Shown: positions 43,201 to 55,195, counted from the first letter of the stretch. The stretch: DNA of 62,500 nucleotides from Chrysomallon squamiferum (GCA_012295275.1 CM022666.1:2533616-2596115); one strand, 5' to 3'. A program made the numbers and translations. Notes: generated by a model from the letters alone, not told the origin.

Positions 43201-46200
43201 AATATTTTCGTAAATGTTTTTAGGTATTAGCACTGAGAAAATATATATATATATATATTATTTTTTTATAAATTTTTTTTTTACCTTTAATTTGTATTTC
43301 TTGTTAAAGGAATCTGTTGTTGTAATGTAAGTTAGACGAAATATTTCCGTATGAAAAAAAAAGCATTTACTGAAAATTATCTGGTCAGATTTGTTGTTTA
43401 TGTCAGTGATGTGCTAACAAGTGTTGTGTTGTATTTAACCTGAGTTCTCTGTAAGCTGCCATTATGTTTTTCCTAGAATTTAATTCATGAAAACAAATTT
43501 CAGTTTTAAGCCTCTATTTTAGAAATTAATAGTGCATTTAGATTTTATTGTCTAATAGTCAATTAAACTATAATACGTTAACAAATAAACAAAAATTACA
43601 GAAAATTTTTTTTTTTTTTTTTATTATTATTATTATTATTTTTTTTAATTCCGGTTGAATTTTAGGACAAATAAAATGGCAGCTTCCAGATAACCTTTTT
43701 TTTCCCTTGCTTCGAGGGATACTGAAAAAATACTTTTATTTTTTTTAATTCTTTTGAATCTTATTTTTCTAAAAATGTTTTACATTTACAGATTTATAAT
43801 GTACAGATTCAGGGTTTTGCTGTGGCTATTGTTAGAAATTACCCAGGTCATGAGGACCTAGTGCCCATGGGAGAAAGCTCCAGTAAGTTTTCTGAAACTA
43901 AAATAGTCTCTTTTTTTTCTTCTTCACTTGTGTTTCCATCTGTTATTTTTGGTGCTTTGAAGAAAATCTCTACCTTTGTGGCCAGAATAAATGGATTGTG
44001 GAAACTACAAGAAGTGGTGTTATCATTCTCACTTTTATTCACCGAGATTATAGTAATGGGGGAAAAAAAACCAGTATTTTTTTAATTTGGTATTTTTAAG
44101 TATTATCTTTTGTAAGTTTAGAACAAGATAGAAAAGGATTTATTAATACTTTGGAATTTCTCCTGCATTTAAAACTTTTAATGATATTTACCACTCTGAA
44201 GTCTTTCAGCAGCATTTCTGAAAATCAGAGTTTCAACAATGGAACACCAGTATTTTTGTTTTGTAAAGAAATTTATTCTGCTTGTCAGATCAGAACTGCA
44301 AAAAGAAACAACATTTTTTATTTTGTATTTTAATGTTTTGCTTTTATTCAACAAAGTGGAACTCCGGAATTGTCCTATTCTGCTTTTTCAACTGTTTTCA
44401 TTAACTGATTCTGGTAACTATGTGAGTATCAGCATTTTCTATTTTGGTACTGAAACTCATTCTCCATGATCAGATGAAAGATGTCTCAAGAGTTGCAGTA
44501 TTTTGTAATGTGGTATTTTAGATGCTTTCATCGGCTTCAGTAAAAAAAAAAAAAAAAAATTAATTTGGTGTTTCATCTTTTGTTAATCTGATTCACTCTT
44601 GGAAACAGAATTAAATATTTATTCTTGTGTTTTCAGTAGTTTTTAACCATTATTTTTTTATAAAAAAAAAAAAATAAAATAAAAAAAAAATTTTTTTTTG
44701 TATTTTCACAAGCTGGAATGTGGTATATAAAAATTATTATTAGCTTTAGTCTGGATGAAAAAAAGAAAAAAAGTATGTAAAAGTTAACAAAACAAATTTT
44801 TGTTTATTTATAAATTTATTTATTTCTTTATTTCTTTATTCATTTTAGAAAGTAAAATATAATAATAATAATAATAAAGCTGGAACTTCTTACCCATGGG
44901 CGTATCCTTATCCTCATTTAACTTACTTAATACAAATATTTAACAATATCCTATATGAATATTCTTCTATATATATACTACTGATAATAACACATTTTTA
45001 ATTATTATTGGTACTAAATTGCTAATTTGTTGTTTGACAAATGTGGTTTTGGTGATTTTTCATTATTAACATTATTAAATTTTTAACTTAAATATAGTAT
45101 CATTGTTTCATTTCTTAGTAGTTTTATGTCCAGATTAATTTAATTTTTTTTTTAATTATTATTTATATTTGTTGTTGATTTTTTGTTTTAATCTATAGTT
45201 ATATTGTTGTTATATAAGATAATATAATTTTAGTTGAGACGGTTTTTGTTTTAACTATTGCACAGTGTCTTAATTATAATGATCTAACTATTAATCAAGA
45301 TTCATTAAAAAGATAAAATAACAAAAAATAATAATAGTAATAATAATAGTAATAATAATAGTAATAAGAAGAAGAATAAATGAAATATTATCAAACAGTT
45401 GAAGTAAAAATAATAAATTACTAAAATATTTAAAGTGAATAAAAATTACAGAGATCCTGAGAAGAAATTTTATGTTTAAAAGTTTAAAACCCATAGCACT
45501 AGAAAGTTGCATTTTATTTCTAAAAAATATTCAGAGATTTACAAATTCTTAATTTCAGAGGGAGACAGAGTTCATATTCCATCTGTTTTTGTTGGATATA
45601 CAGATGGAATGGATTTAGCCAACAAGTACAACTACACAAATAAGTATGTTTATAATTACATTTTCTTGACAAACATTAGTAGATGAATAAACCCATGTTT
45701 TCTTCTTTTTAAAATTTTTTTTCTATTTTTATTATTAAATATCATTTGTTTATTTTTTGTATATAAAATAATGATAAACAAAACACAGTTTTTGTAAAAA
45801 GATAGGTGACACTTTTTTAAAACCCTTTCGGTACCATTGGTAAGATGTCTTGACATGTTACAACAGATATCTCAGCTTACAAGAAGACTGCCATCAGCAA
45901 AATATTTTTGATATATTAAAAGACTGCTGTTTGTGAGATATCTAGGTTAAGCCCTAATATTTCTTTTCTTTTTCTTTTCTGTGTGTTTTCTGTGCAGTAT
46001 GGATACAAATGTGTACTTTTTCCAAAAATAAGACTGGTGCTAAGACATATACGCATATCACCACAGTTTGGTGCCAAACAGGTTAATAAGCAACAAACAG
46101 TCTTTTAAATGTACTTTTCCATAGACAGAAAACCACATTTTAATAAACCAGTATCAAAAGTGGGGATGTAGGTTGGAACTGGAAATATTCTAATGAACAC

Positions 46201-46543
46201 ACCAAGAAGAATAGATTTTGTATTTTGTAATCTTTTACCACCACACCATAGACCTTTCAAACTAATGAGAGAGAGAGAGAGAGAGAGAGAGTAATTAAAA
46301 AAAATAAGTTGTTACTGAGATAGCTTATATTGTTTTAATGAATGAAAAATGACGATGTTTCTTTTTTATTTTTCACAGAAGTGTGCTTGTCACAGTCACT
46401 CCTGGCATGGAGCCACCAAACTATGCTCCATATCTGTATCCATTTGTCATTGTCGTGGGAACCTGTTTCTGCCTGATGGTCATCTTTATGGTATGCTTTA
46501 TTTTGAATTTTATGCTTCAGTATAGGCATGTGTATGTGTTCCA

Positions 46544-46575
<32 letters not shown>

Positions 46576-46884
46576 ACACAGTATTTAAGCATGCATGGAG
46601 AATTATCTTCATTTTACAGGAATTCACACATTCACACACATCCCTATAAACATTCACCAGCATCAAAAGATTCACAGATATACATATGTCCTTACGAACA
46701 CATGCAGATTATACTGACAACAAGATATCAAAAACCTGTCAGTGAAATTTAATATTCAGAATATCAAATATAAACTTGCATACATTTCCATTTCAGTTTT
46801 GTTTTGTTGCTGTATTTACTGTCATTATTATTACTGTTATTATTGTTATTATTACTATTACTATTACTATTACTACTACTATTA

Positions 46885-46942
<58 letters not shown>

Positions 46943-49749
46943 ATGCCTATCTGAGTTTTTCATTTTTGGTTGTGTTGGGTTTGTTTTCTTCAGATTGCCA
47001 GATGGTGTAGAGATGTTCGATCTCAACAAAGATCACGATTATCCAAGAAACACCTGAAGAAAATACCTGTTAAAAAGTTCAAGAAGGGTAACCATGTTTT
47101 TATTTATCTCTAGAACCAATAAAAAATATCATTAAACTTAAGTTTTATTTTTGATTTTTCAGATAGTCAGTAATAATTAACTGTGTTCAACTCTTAGGCA
47201 TAATAATTGGATTTTTTATTTTTTATAATTTTTAAATTTTCTTTATAAAAAAAATTATAATAATTGTATATTATTTTTTACAGGAAACCATCCATGATAA
47301 CAGAATTTATATATATAGATATATATTTTTTTTTTTTATGTAACTATGTCTGTATTTGTTTGTTTCAGGGGACTACTATGATGTTTGTGCTATTTGTTTG
47401 GATGAATATGAAGAAGGAGACAAAATGAGGATCCTTCCGTGTGATCATGGTAAGATTTGATTGCACATCATTGCACATCATTGCACATCATTGCACATGA
47501 TTACACATTTAATATAAGATGAAATCGGTTTGGAAGCAAAATATTTCTTCACTCAAAATGAACGGTTGCATAATAGCATAATAACAGAAAGAAGGACTAA
47601 TAGAACAATGATTGCACTTCTATCACATTTTTACTACTTAATATTTGACTTGTTACATATTTTAAATATGATACGTCAAGTGTTCTGACCCAAAGAGATT
47701 TAAAATTTTCCTGTATATTTTTTATTGTAAAATATACTATGTAAAAAGTATTATGTTTAATTTGACTGCATACCATAAGAAGTTGTTTACCGAATACATA
47801 ATTGTTTTTTCCACATACCATATGAAGTGTATTGACCAATGTACTTAATGTGACCTGTAAAATAAAATATGAAAATAAAATAATCTAATCTAATCTAATC
47901 TAATCTAATCTTTTCTAATAACACAACACAACACAATACAATACAATACAATACAATACAATACAATACAATACAATACAATATAATATAATACAATACA
48001 ACACAGTATAACACAATACAACACAGTATAACACAACACAACACAGTATAACACAATACAACACAACACAACACAACACAATATAATATAATATAATATA
48101 ATATAATATATGAATATATCTTTAGAAATGCACTGACCCAGTAACATAAATAATTTTCCAGCATCTCATGAAGCATATTGACCGATATAGATTTAATAAA
48201 CTTGTATAATATAATACACATAATACACATAATACATATATATACATTTTCCAGTCTATCACGTGAAGTGTATTGACCAATATAGATTTAATAAACTTGT
48301 ATAATATAATACATATAATACTGTATATATTTTCCAGCATATCATGTGAAGCATATTGACCTATATAGATTTAATAAACTTGTATAATATAAAACATTTA
48401 ATACTATATATATTTTCTAGCCTATCATGTGAAGCATATTGACCTATATAGATTTAATAAACTTGTATAATATAATACATATAATACTATATATATATAG
48501 GTTCCAGCCTATCACGTGAAGTGTATTGACTGATATACATTTAATAAACTTGTATAATATAATACACATAATACTATATATATATATTTTCTAGCCTATC
48601 ATGTGAAGCATATTGACCTATACAGATTTAATAAACTTGTATAATATAATATATATAATACTATATATATATATATATTTTCCAGCCTATCACGTGAAGT
48701 GTATTGACCCGTGGCTGACAAAGAACAAGAAGACGTGTCCAGTGTGTAAGCGACGAGTCATCCCAGGCAGGGACAACAGTTCCGACAGTGAGGACTCTGA
48801 GGAGGAGGAGAATGGACACGCCCCATCAGAAGTGACCCCGCTCATAGGCAGCATACAGCGAACTCCTACGAGTGGGCCTTCGACGTTCAACACAACCTCG
48901 TCGGTTTTTGCCGCGTCAGGTTAGCAGTGTTTTAGATTAGTTCAGTTTTGTTTATTTATTTTTTTTAAATTTTGTCCTGTGGTGGGGGTTTTTTGGTGTT
49001 TTTTTTCCTTCAGAATTGTAGATATCTGTTTTTTGTTGCAGATATTTAGTGTGAGAGTATATTTTTAAAGTAAGGATTGTTGAACAATTAATAATCAATC
49101 GTATCAATACTTGTTCTGTGGCCATCTTCAGAGTCTAGGATTATAAAGATTAACATTTTATCATTGGTTTTTTTAAATAACATTTTATGTTAATTGTTGT
49201 GAAAAAAGTGTCAAGAACACTGTTTTCCCCACGGAAACAGTAAATTTATTAATTAAAGAATGCTAATAATAATAATGGAGAAGGGAAGTTGAAATTTAAA
49301 TGTTAAAAAATAGAATTCGGATATGTCGATCTTCTCACTGAAAGGAGAAAGGAGTCTCTGATACTGGGACCATTTTTGTAAATCCTCAGTTTGTCGGGAT
49401 ATTTTGAATCTGCACTTAATTTACTTTTATTTTTGTTTTTGGAAGTTAGTTTTTGTTTTGTTTTTTTTAAACACAATTATTGCTGTGTGTTATAGGTTTA
49501 CCAGCAACAGCACCAGCTGCAACAGCGTCTACCAGCGAAGTGTGCGTGCTGCCCGCAAGGAAACCATCGTCAAGTGATTCCAGTTCAGAGGAATCAGAAG
49601 AAGGAGCTGTTGGAGGAGACACTGAACCTCCTGAAGAAATCCTTGTGGAACACATCAGCGAGCCCGAAGCAGGCAAAATAAATGTTGCGTTTGTTGCCGA
49701 TGACGTTGTTGACACTAGTCAGACCAAAGAACTGAACCAGGTCGTTTGA
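40245..49749 (+). CDS. RNF13: PA-TM-RING E3 ubiquitin ligase, RNF13/RNF167-like
   Basis: Exons: 40245-40352, 41287-41373, 41885-42007, 42885-42972 or 43792-43882, 45559-45643, 46379-46490, 46994-47087, 47369-47449, 48686-48919, 49496-49749. This gives 421 or 422 codons plus stop; human RNF13 is 381 residues. A membrane-anchored endosomal/lysosomal ubiquitin ligase in its family. In order: signal peptide (about 12-33), lumenal PA domain (about 60-165), membrane helix (about 183-203), basic juxtamembrane stretch ending VKKFKKGD, then a complete RING-H2 with ligands C239, C242, C257, H259, H262, C265, C277, C280. The C-terminal tail has two acidic serine-rich stretches and EVTPLI at 308-313, a dileucine-type sorting signal aligned with human EHTPLL. 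RNF167 is the closest alternative; tail length and the dileucine favour RNF13. Confidence 0.93.
41575..41800. repeat. Degenerate minisatellite in intron 2 of the RNF13-like gene
   Basis: About six or seven diverged units of roughly 30-40 bp around AATAGTTTTAAAGGTATACA and TTCACAGAATGAATA. The array ends about 85 bp before the exon 3 acceptor. Confidence 0.75.
42613..42830. repeat. Degenerate minisatellite in intron 3 of the RNF13-like gene
   Basis: About three diverged units of 61-68 bp share GTTACATTCAGA, AAGTTCAAATATATTC and CTCATCATACTGT. The array ends about 55 bp before the acceptor of alternative exon 4a. Confidence 0.8.
42885..42972 (+). CDS. RNF13: Alternative PA-domain exon 4a of the RNF13-like gene
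   Basis: Flanked by TTTCAG and GTAAGT. 88 nt, entering in phase 0 and leaving in phase 1. Encodes a PA-domain segment with [18 protein letters not shown], the counterpart of the RNF13 stretch around AAIVHN. Its twin at 43792-43882 occupies the same place in the protein. Using both together would put a TAA three codons into the second, so they should be mutually exclusive. Confidence 0.85.
43792..43882 (+). CDS. RNF13: Alternative PA-domain exon 4b of the RNF13-like gene
   Basis: Flanked by TTACAG and GTAAGT. 91 nt, also phase 0 to phase 1, one codon longer than 4a. Encodes [19 protein letters not shown] and ends in the PMGESS stretch that matches the VEMGGGG stretch of 4a. It is a diverged duplicate of 4a, 819 nt downstream. 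Either exon joins in frame to exon 3 and to exon 5. Confidence 0.85.
45243..45385 (+). repeat. Dispersed repeat, copy 2, in intron 4 of the RNF13-like gene
   Basis: Second copy of the element at 38128-38290. It shares a perfect stretch of about 30 bp around ATTAATCAAGATTCATTAAA and the same ATA/GTA-rich tail. Confidence 0.7.
46806..46942. repeat. (TTA)n microsatellite in intron 6 of the RNF13-like gene
   Basis: TTA trinucleotides with ACT and GTT variants over about 135 bp. It stops about 50 bp before the exon 7 acceptor (46992-46993). Confidence 0.95.
47459..47510. repeat. 10-bp tandem repeat just after the exon 8 donor
   Basis: Four to five units of TTGCACATCA begin about 9 bp past the exon 8 donor of the RNF13-like gene. 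Confidence 0.93.
47882..48115. repeat. Pentanucleotide block (TAATC)n then (ACACA/ATACA)n
   Basis: Six TAATC units followed by about 200 bp of five-base units built from ACACA, ATACA and ATATA. Confidence 0.93.
48140..48679 (+). repeat. 83-93 bp tandem array repeating the 3' splice site and start of RNF13-like exon 9
   Basis: Six clear units with AG dinucleotides ending at 48161, 48254, 48337, 48420, 48507 and 48594, at spacings 93, 83, 83, 87, 87; the real exon 9 acceptor ends at 48685, 91 bp further. Each unit carries TTTTCCAG-like sequence plus about 24 nt matching the first bases of exon 9 (CCTATCACGTGAAGTGTATT), then GATTTAATAAACTTGTATAA. The exon-derived part and the real exon agree almost perfectly in the later units. 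Confidence 0.95.
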
Positions 49750-50830
49750 ATTTCTTCAACTCCTCGTTTTGAAGCCTGAGTTTCCTTGCAGTGATTTGAA
49801 TGTCTCTTGTCTGTCTGTCTGTCTTTCTGTCTGTTTGTCTGTCTGTCTGTACTTGTGCCTTTGAAAGTCATTAAAAAAAAAAAAAAAAAAAAAATTGTAA
49901 TTAAGTCTTGGGTAAAAATAGATCAACCCTGAAGCAAATTGTCTCCACTTTGAGAAATGTCATATTTAATACTTGAGACTTGTGAAATTTGTGAAGTTTT
50001 TTTAATGTTATTTTTTATTGATTGGAGTTACTGATAATGTCATATAAAAATCCAGTGATTCTAGTCCTGCAGTATGTTTGCATTATCTGACTTGCCGTGT
50101 TATTCAAATCATAAATAATTCTTATTTTGTAAATCATAATGATTTATTTTTATGTAACTCGTAATGAATTCTTTTTATGTAAATGAGTGATTTCTCATCA
50201 TGCGAATCGCACACTTTTAACACCTAAGTTACAAAACCTAATGTTCTTCAGTTTAGATGTTTTCATCAGATGAATATATAACACTTTTAGTTTTTATTTA
50301 CTGACAACTTAACACATTTTCAATCTACCATGCAATTTAATAGGCTACCCTTGATCGTCAGCATGCAGTCATTTATACGTGCTTAGATGGGAAAAATCAT
50401 GTCACAGAATGTATCAAACAAAGCAAAAATGTGTTGCAGAACACATCAAACAAAACAAAATCTTGTCTTGCAGCATTTGTATGCACCTTCCGCAAGACAG
50501 GGAAAAAAATCATGTCGCTGCATTTGATAAACCAGTTGTTGGGTCGTTCAGGATGAACTGGAAAACAGCTTTGTAGATAACTGACCCTAACAGCTAGAGT
50601 TGGGCTTCATAGTCTCTCAGCCTGTTGTCATCTCACAAAATGTTATTTATTTGAAAGTAATTAGGTACATAGTGAGATGTTGTCCTGCATCAAACTGCCG
50701 TCTCAGGTATCTTGTTTTTCATCTGTTGTTTCGTTTTAAATATTCAGAAGTAAATAATTCAGACTTGGATGGGGTGGGGGGATATTTTTATCAAGGGAAA
50801 AGTGTACGTGTGCGATTTCCAAAAGTGTGT

Positions 50831-50831
<1 letters not shown>

Positions 50832-50870
<39 letters not shown>
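50832..50870. repeat. (GT)n microsatellite
   Basis: About nineteen GT dinucleotides within the apparent 3'UTR. Confidence 0.95.
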
Positions 50871-50871
<1 letters not shown>

Positions 50872-52483
50872 GTGTGATATTTCATATAAGGATGTGAGTG
50901 CCTGAATGTATGAAAAATGTGTGTGCAGCTGGATGTATGTGAGTAGTAGTAAGATGTATGTACGGTGTGAGTGATGGACGTATTTGAGACGGTGTGAGTG
51001 ACTGAATGTATGCGAAGAGTGAGTAAGTGGGTGTATGTTAGCTGTGAGTAATTGTATATACGTGTTAAAGTGTTACTAGTTGGATATATGTTAGGTGTGA
51101 GTAACTGTATGTATACAAGAAGATTTGAATAACCTGGTGTGATTTTTGTGACAGAAACTAGATTTATATGAAAGTTCAACTGAATGCTTGTCAGTTATTA
51201 TAATCTGAAATGGACATTTGTAATGTGTATATATACTACCATTAGGGTGCCTGCAATACATGTATAGTGTAATAAAAACTAGCTATGTTTATAAACATGA
51301 TCAATATTTTACACAGACTTAACATTCTTTTTTATAATTTCACTAAGTCAGATTTCATAGAATAATTTAACTAGAACTGTCAGTAACAGTTACATGGTTG
51401 CAGAACCATGCTTTTTTTGAAAATGGCCAAATTTCAGGAATTTATGCTTGAGAATTGCAAATCTGGTGCCAAATATGAGGGATTTTTTAATATTTTTTTT
51501 TAAATTCCCTATCAATATTTTTTTAAATTTCTTTTTTCTGATATCACCATTTGATTGAATGGTATAAATATTATTCAGTAACTGTGGTATGAAATGTTTT
51601 TGCTGGATATGCTATATTATTATTATTTTACACGTTTCAAAAATTACATAATAAATACCTTAATTGTTTTTATAAGGTATTTATTATTTAAAGCTTAAAA
51701 TATCCCATTTTTAACATTAAATAAAAAAAAATAAAAAAATTAAATAAAATAATGAGGGTGAGAGAAAAACAGTAAAACTATAGAGTTTTTTTTTTTTGTT
51801 CTGTTAATATTATATTCCTGCTTTAATTAGAACACAGTGCTTTAGAAAAGTGCTCTGATTAGCATTGATTTTGATATTTTTTAGTCAGTTTGAACTGGTG
51901 GGTGCGGGGAATAGTAAAGATAAAGAACAATAATTGTTGCTGATGCCAAGGGAGAAGTCTCTCTGTACTGCAGTAGTTAATAGAGACCATGTAGATAGGA
52001 AAAAATGTTGAGTGCATGCCATTAAATAAATAGTTTCTTTCTTGGCTCACTGTGACCAGTTGTGAGTTTTGTCACATTTTCAGGTCTATTTTACATTATG
52101 ATGTTGTCCATTTTCAATATATAATCAGTTTATCACTGTTTTTGTATGTTTGAATCCATCAGCTTTCTTTTAAATCTCATCATTTCTGTTTTCTCTTAAC
52201 AGTGTTATCTTGTAATTAATTATTTCGATGTTTTTTGTTTTTGTTTTTTTGTGTGTCTGTGAGTATGTGTGTGCCCACTTGGGTGTGTGATAGACAGGGG
52301 GCAAATAGCATTAGGGATAATGGAGAGAGAGAAGAATGATTGAAAGAAATGAAAGAGGGAGGAATGAGGGGAGAAGTGAAAGGTACAATGAATGTACATT
52401 AGATGCACAGATATGTTTTATAGAACATATTAAGTATACTCCACACATAGATATATCTGTTGAAAGGCTGTGTTATCATTGTA

Positions 52484-52489
52484 AATAAA
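52484..52489 (+). terminator. Candidate polyadenylation signal AATAAA
   Basis: AATAAA in GTAAATAAAGTTTTC context, about 2.7 kb past the RNF13-like stop codon. Other hexamers occur nearby, so use is uncertain. Confidence 0.35.
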
Positions 52490-52510
52490 GTTTTCAAATT
52501 TCGAAGTAAT

Positions 52511-53651
52511 TAGAAACATATTAGTTCAGAAACTATTCTCAAAGTCTGGTACATTTAAAGATTTGTAATTAATTAATTTTTATACCAAACTGAAGTGTGC
52601 TGTGGTCATTTTTATTATTTATTTTATTTTATTTATTTATTTTTTTTTTTTTTTTTGTGTGTGTTTTTGTGTGGTTATTTATTATTTTTTATAATTTTTT
52701 TTTTTTGTGTTTTTATTTTTATTTTGGGGGGTTAATGTAATATTGGGCTTGTTTTATATTATTTTGGGTTTGCTTTCACTTTTTTCTGCATAATTATAAT
52801 CACAAGGTGCACATTAGAAAAGAAAATTAAACTTGGTTTATAACCCAATAATCAGCATTTGTAATCTATTGCTTACATCTTGTATCATATTTTATACTTG
52901 TATATTTTGCCATGTAACAGTATTAGCAAATATTGGCTTTTATTCTAAAAATTCACATTTTTAACTTGATCATAAAGAACAAAAAAAAATGTTTTATAGA
53001 ATAAAAGACAAAAAAAAAAAAAAAAATAATAATCATTGTAATATTTTGAAAATTATTTTAAAAATACAATATTCTTTGATAAAGTGATTGGCTTATTTAT
53101 TTTAATATTTTTATTATTATTTATTTATTCTTTTTTACTTTTAAATCGATCATTAATTTTTTTAATCTTTTAATTGTCATGGAATATAGTTCTTAAACTG
53201 CATTTTCATTAATTAAAAGCATTGAATACAGACTTGCTTGTATCATAGTGAGTATGTAGTGTGTATGTCATCTCACAGAAATGCAAGTTTGTGCAGAAAA
53301 TTTTATCATTTTATTAGTGAAATCCTTTTTTTCTTAATTGTACAACAATTATTTATCATTTTTTATTATGCTTTCAGTTAGTAAATTTGCCATTTATTCT
53401 TGAATTGAATTTTACTGTACATTTGTTGCAGTTCTTTTGGGGAATAATGTCTGGATTAATATTCACATATTCAGTTCCTTTAGCTAGAAGGTTCTTTCAG
53501 TTTTAACATTCCAGTTTTTTTTTCTTTCTTTCTCTTGTTTTTTTTTTTTTTGTATTTTTTTTTGGATCCTCTGGCAACAAAATAATTATTTTACCAATGT
53601 TCCTTTAGTTGCCTGTTAAAGATGTTTTTATTAACTGCTTTAATAATGTGA

Positions 53652-53689
<38 letters not shown>

Positions 53690-54719
53690 GACATTATTAT
53701 ATTATTGTAATTGTTATTATGACTATTATTACTATTATTTGTTAATTTTTAGTAAAATTCTTTTGTCAAGTATTTTTAGTCTCATTTTGTTGTTTTAATT
53801 ATAAATGAAAAGATATGAAAAACTGAAAAACAGTTATTAGGCCCTTCGTCACATCAAAATTTATTTACATAATTATATGTTAATTTATTCCTATATATTA
53901 ATTCACTGCATGATTAAGTATATTCTTTTACCTTTGGTTTTTTTGTTTGTTTTTTCTCACAAATAAATAATATCTGTTGTAAATATTATTTGTCCAAGAC
54001 ACTGAAATTGATTTGAAAAAAAATAATAATAAAAATAAGAAGAAATAAAAATTATATCCATCTGTAAACTACACGTTCTATTAAATTTATAGTCAAGCTC
54101 AAGTTGTTTGTTATCCTTTGTTCTCGCTTCTAAAATACGTCAAAAACAAAGCCTTAAAAGACTCAATATTTTAAAAGTTACGAACAATACTGAATGCAGA
54201 ACAGACTGAAAGGTCGTGCTCCTACTCTTATAGATCTTTGATGAGATTTAAATTGGATTCACTGTATGTGGTTCAGCATGTAAATCTGACAAATGCTGGA
54301 TCCTTCACACAACCAGCATCTTAGACTTTGTCTTAGAGTATTTAGGACTTCATCTGTAGAGAGCTTTTTTGTTGATGCACACAAACCTGTTTCATGTTCT
54401 AGACATTCAAAGCTGTTTCTGCAGTATGTTGCTAAGATAAAATAATTTTTGCCAGAATATCCTGCATATAACATAATGCTGATAACAAAAAGTATCTCTA
54501 CATTGCAGGTGTTGTCATCAGTAAGGTAAAAAATTAGACAGTTTTAAAAACATATTTACAGTATTTATTCACACGCACGACACCAGTACCCACAACAAAC
54601 ATAAATCGTCATAGCCGGGCACTGCCATAGCAAACGTCACGGATTTCTCCTAAAACACAGTTACAAATATTGCGTTTGAATCCCAAATAGAACTCTGATT
54701 TGTGCTAGTAGCACTGAAA

Positions 54720-54759
<40 letters not shown>

Positions 54760-55149
54760 TCTTCCAAGACGCTGTGTTTATGAAACAGAAATCATGGAAT
54801 GATGCTGAATAACTGAATTATCAAAATTATCGTTTTGGCAAGCAGACGTTCAGCGACTGAAGTTTGCAGGCCCGGGTGATTCAACAAAAACAAAATACCT
54901 TGCATAGCGTATAAAGGTGCCCCACAACAATACAGTTATTTATTTTGGAGAAAACAAATCTACATCAGTATGTCCGACCCCTTTATCAGTGGAATAATAA
55001 TAATAATAATAAAAACTGCTGTCAGTGTCCGCTGATCTAAGGGACATAATCACTGAAAAACAACCGATAAAGACAGGTACCAATTTCTGTATTAGATAAA
55101 GTAGTAATTTCAGAATAAATTCTAGATGTGTTTTTCATTTTATTTTTCA

Positions 55150-55195
<46 letters not shown>

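Larger units (their letters stand above)
49750..52510 (+). other. Probable 3'UTR of the RNF13-like gene
   Basis: Follows the stop at 49747-49749. It contains a CTGT array at about 49808-49850, a poly(A) run, a GT array at about 50832-50870 and a degenerate GTGTGAGT-rich repeat at 50870-51120. A GTAAATAAAG polyadenylation signal at 52484-52489 is a plausible end. Open frames inside look incidental. Confidence 0.5.

Noticed and set aside
43822-44085. Open frame running past the donor of exon 4b
   Set aside because: The donor GTAAGT at 43883 is strong and the peptide beyond it has no resemblance to the PA domain.
47459-47510. Regular short repeats that might suggest a CRISPR array
   Set aside because: Ten-base head-to-tail units without spacers, inside an animal intron. 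No CRISPR array exists in this window.
47895-48230. 111-codon minus-strand frame rich in Y, I, L, C and V
   Set aside because: Translation of the ACACA/ATACA pentanucleotide block.
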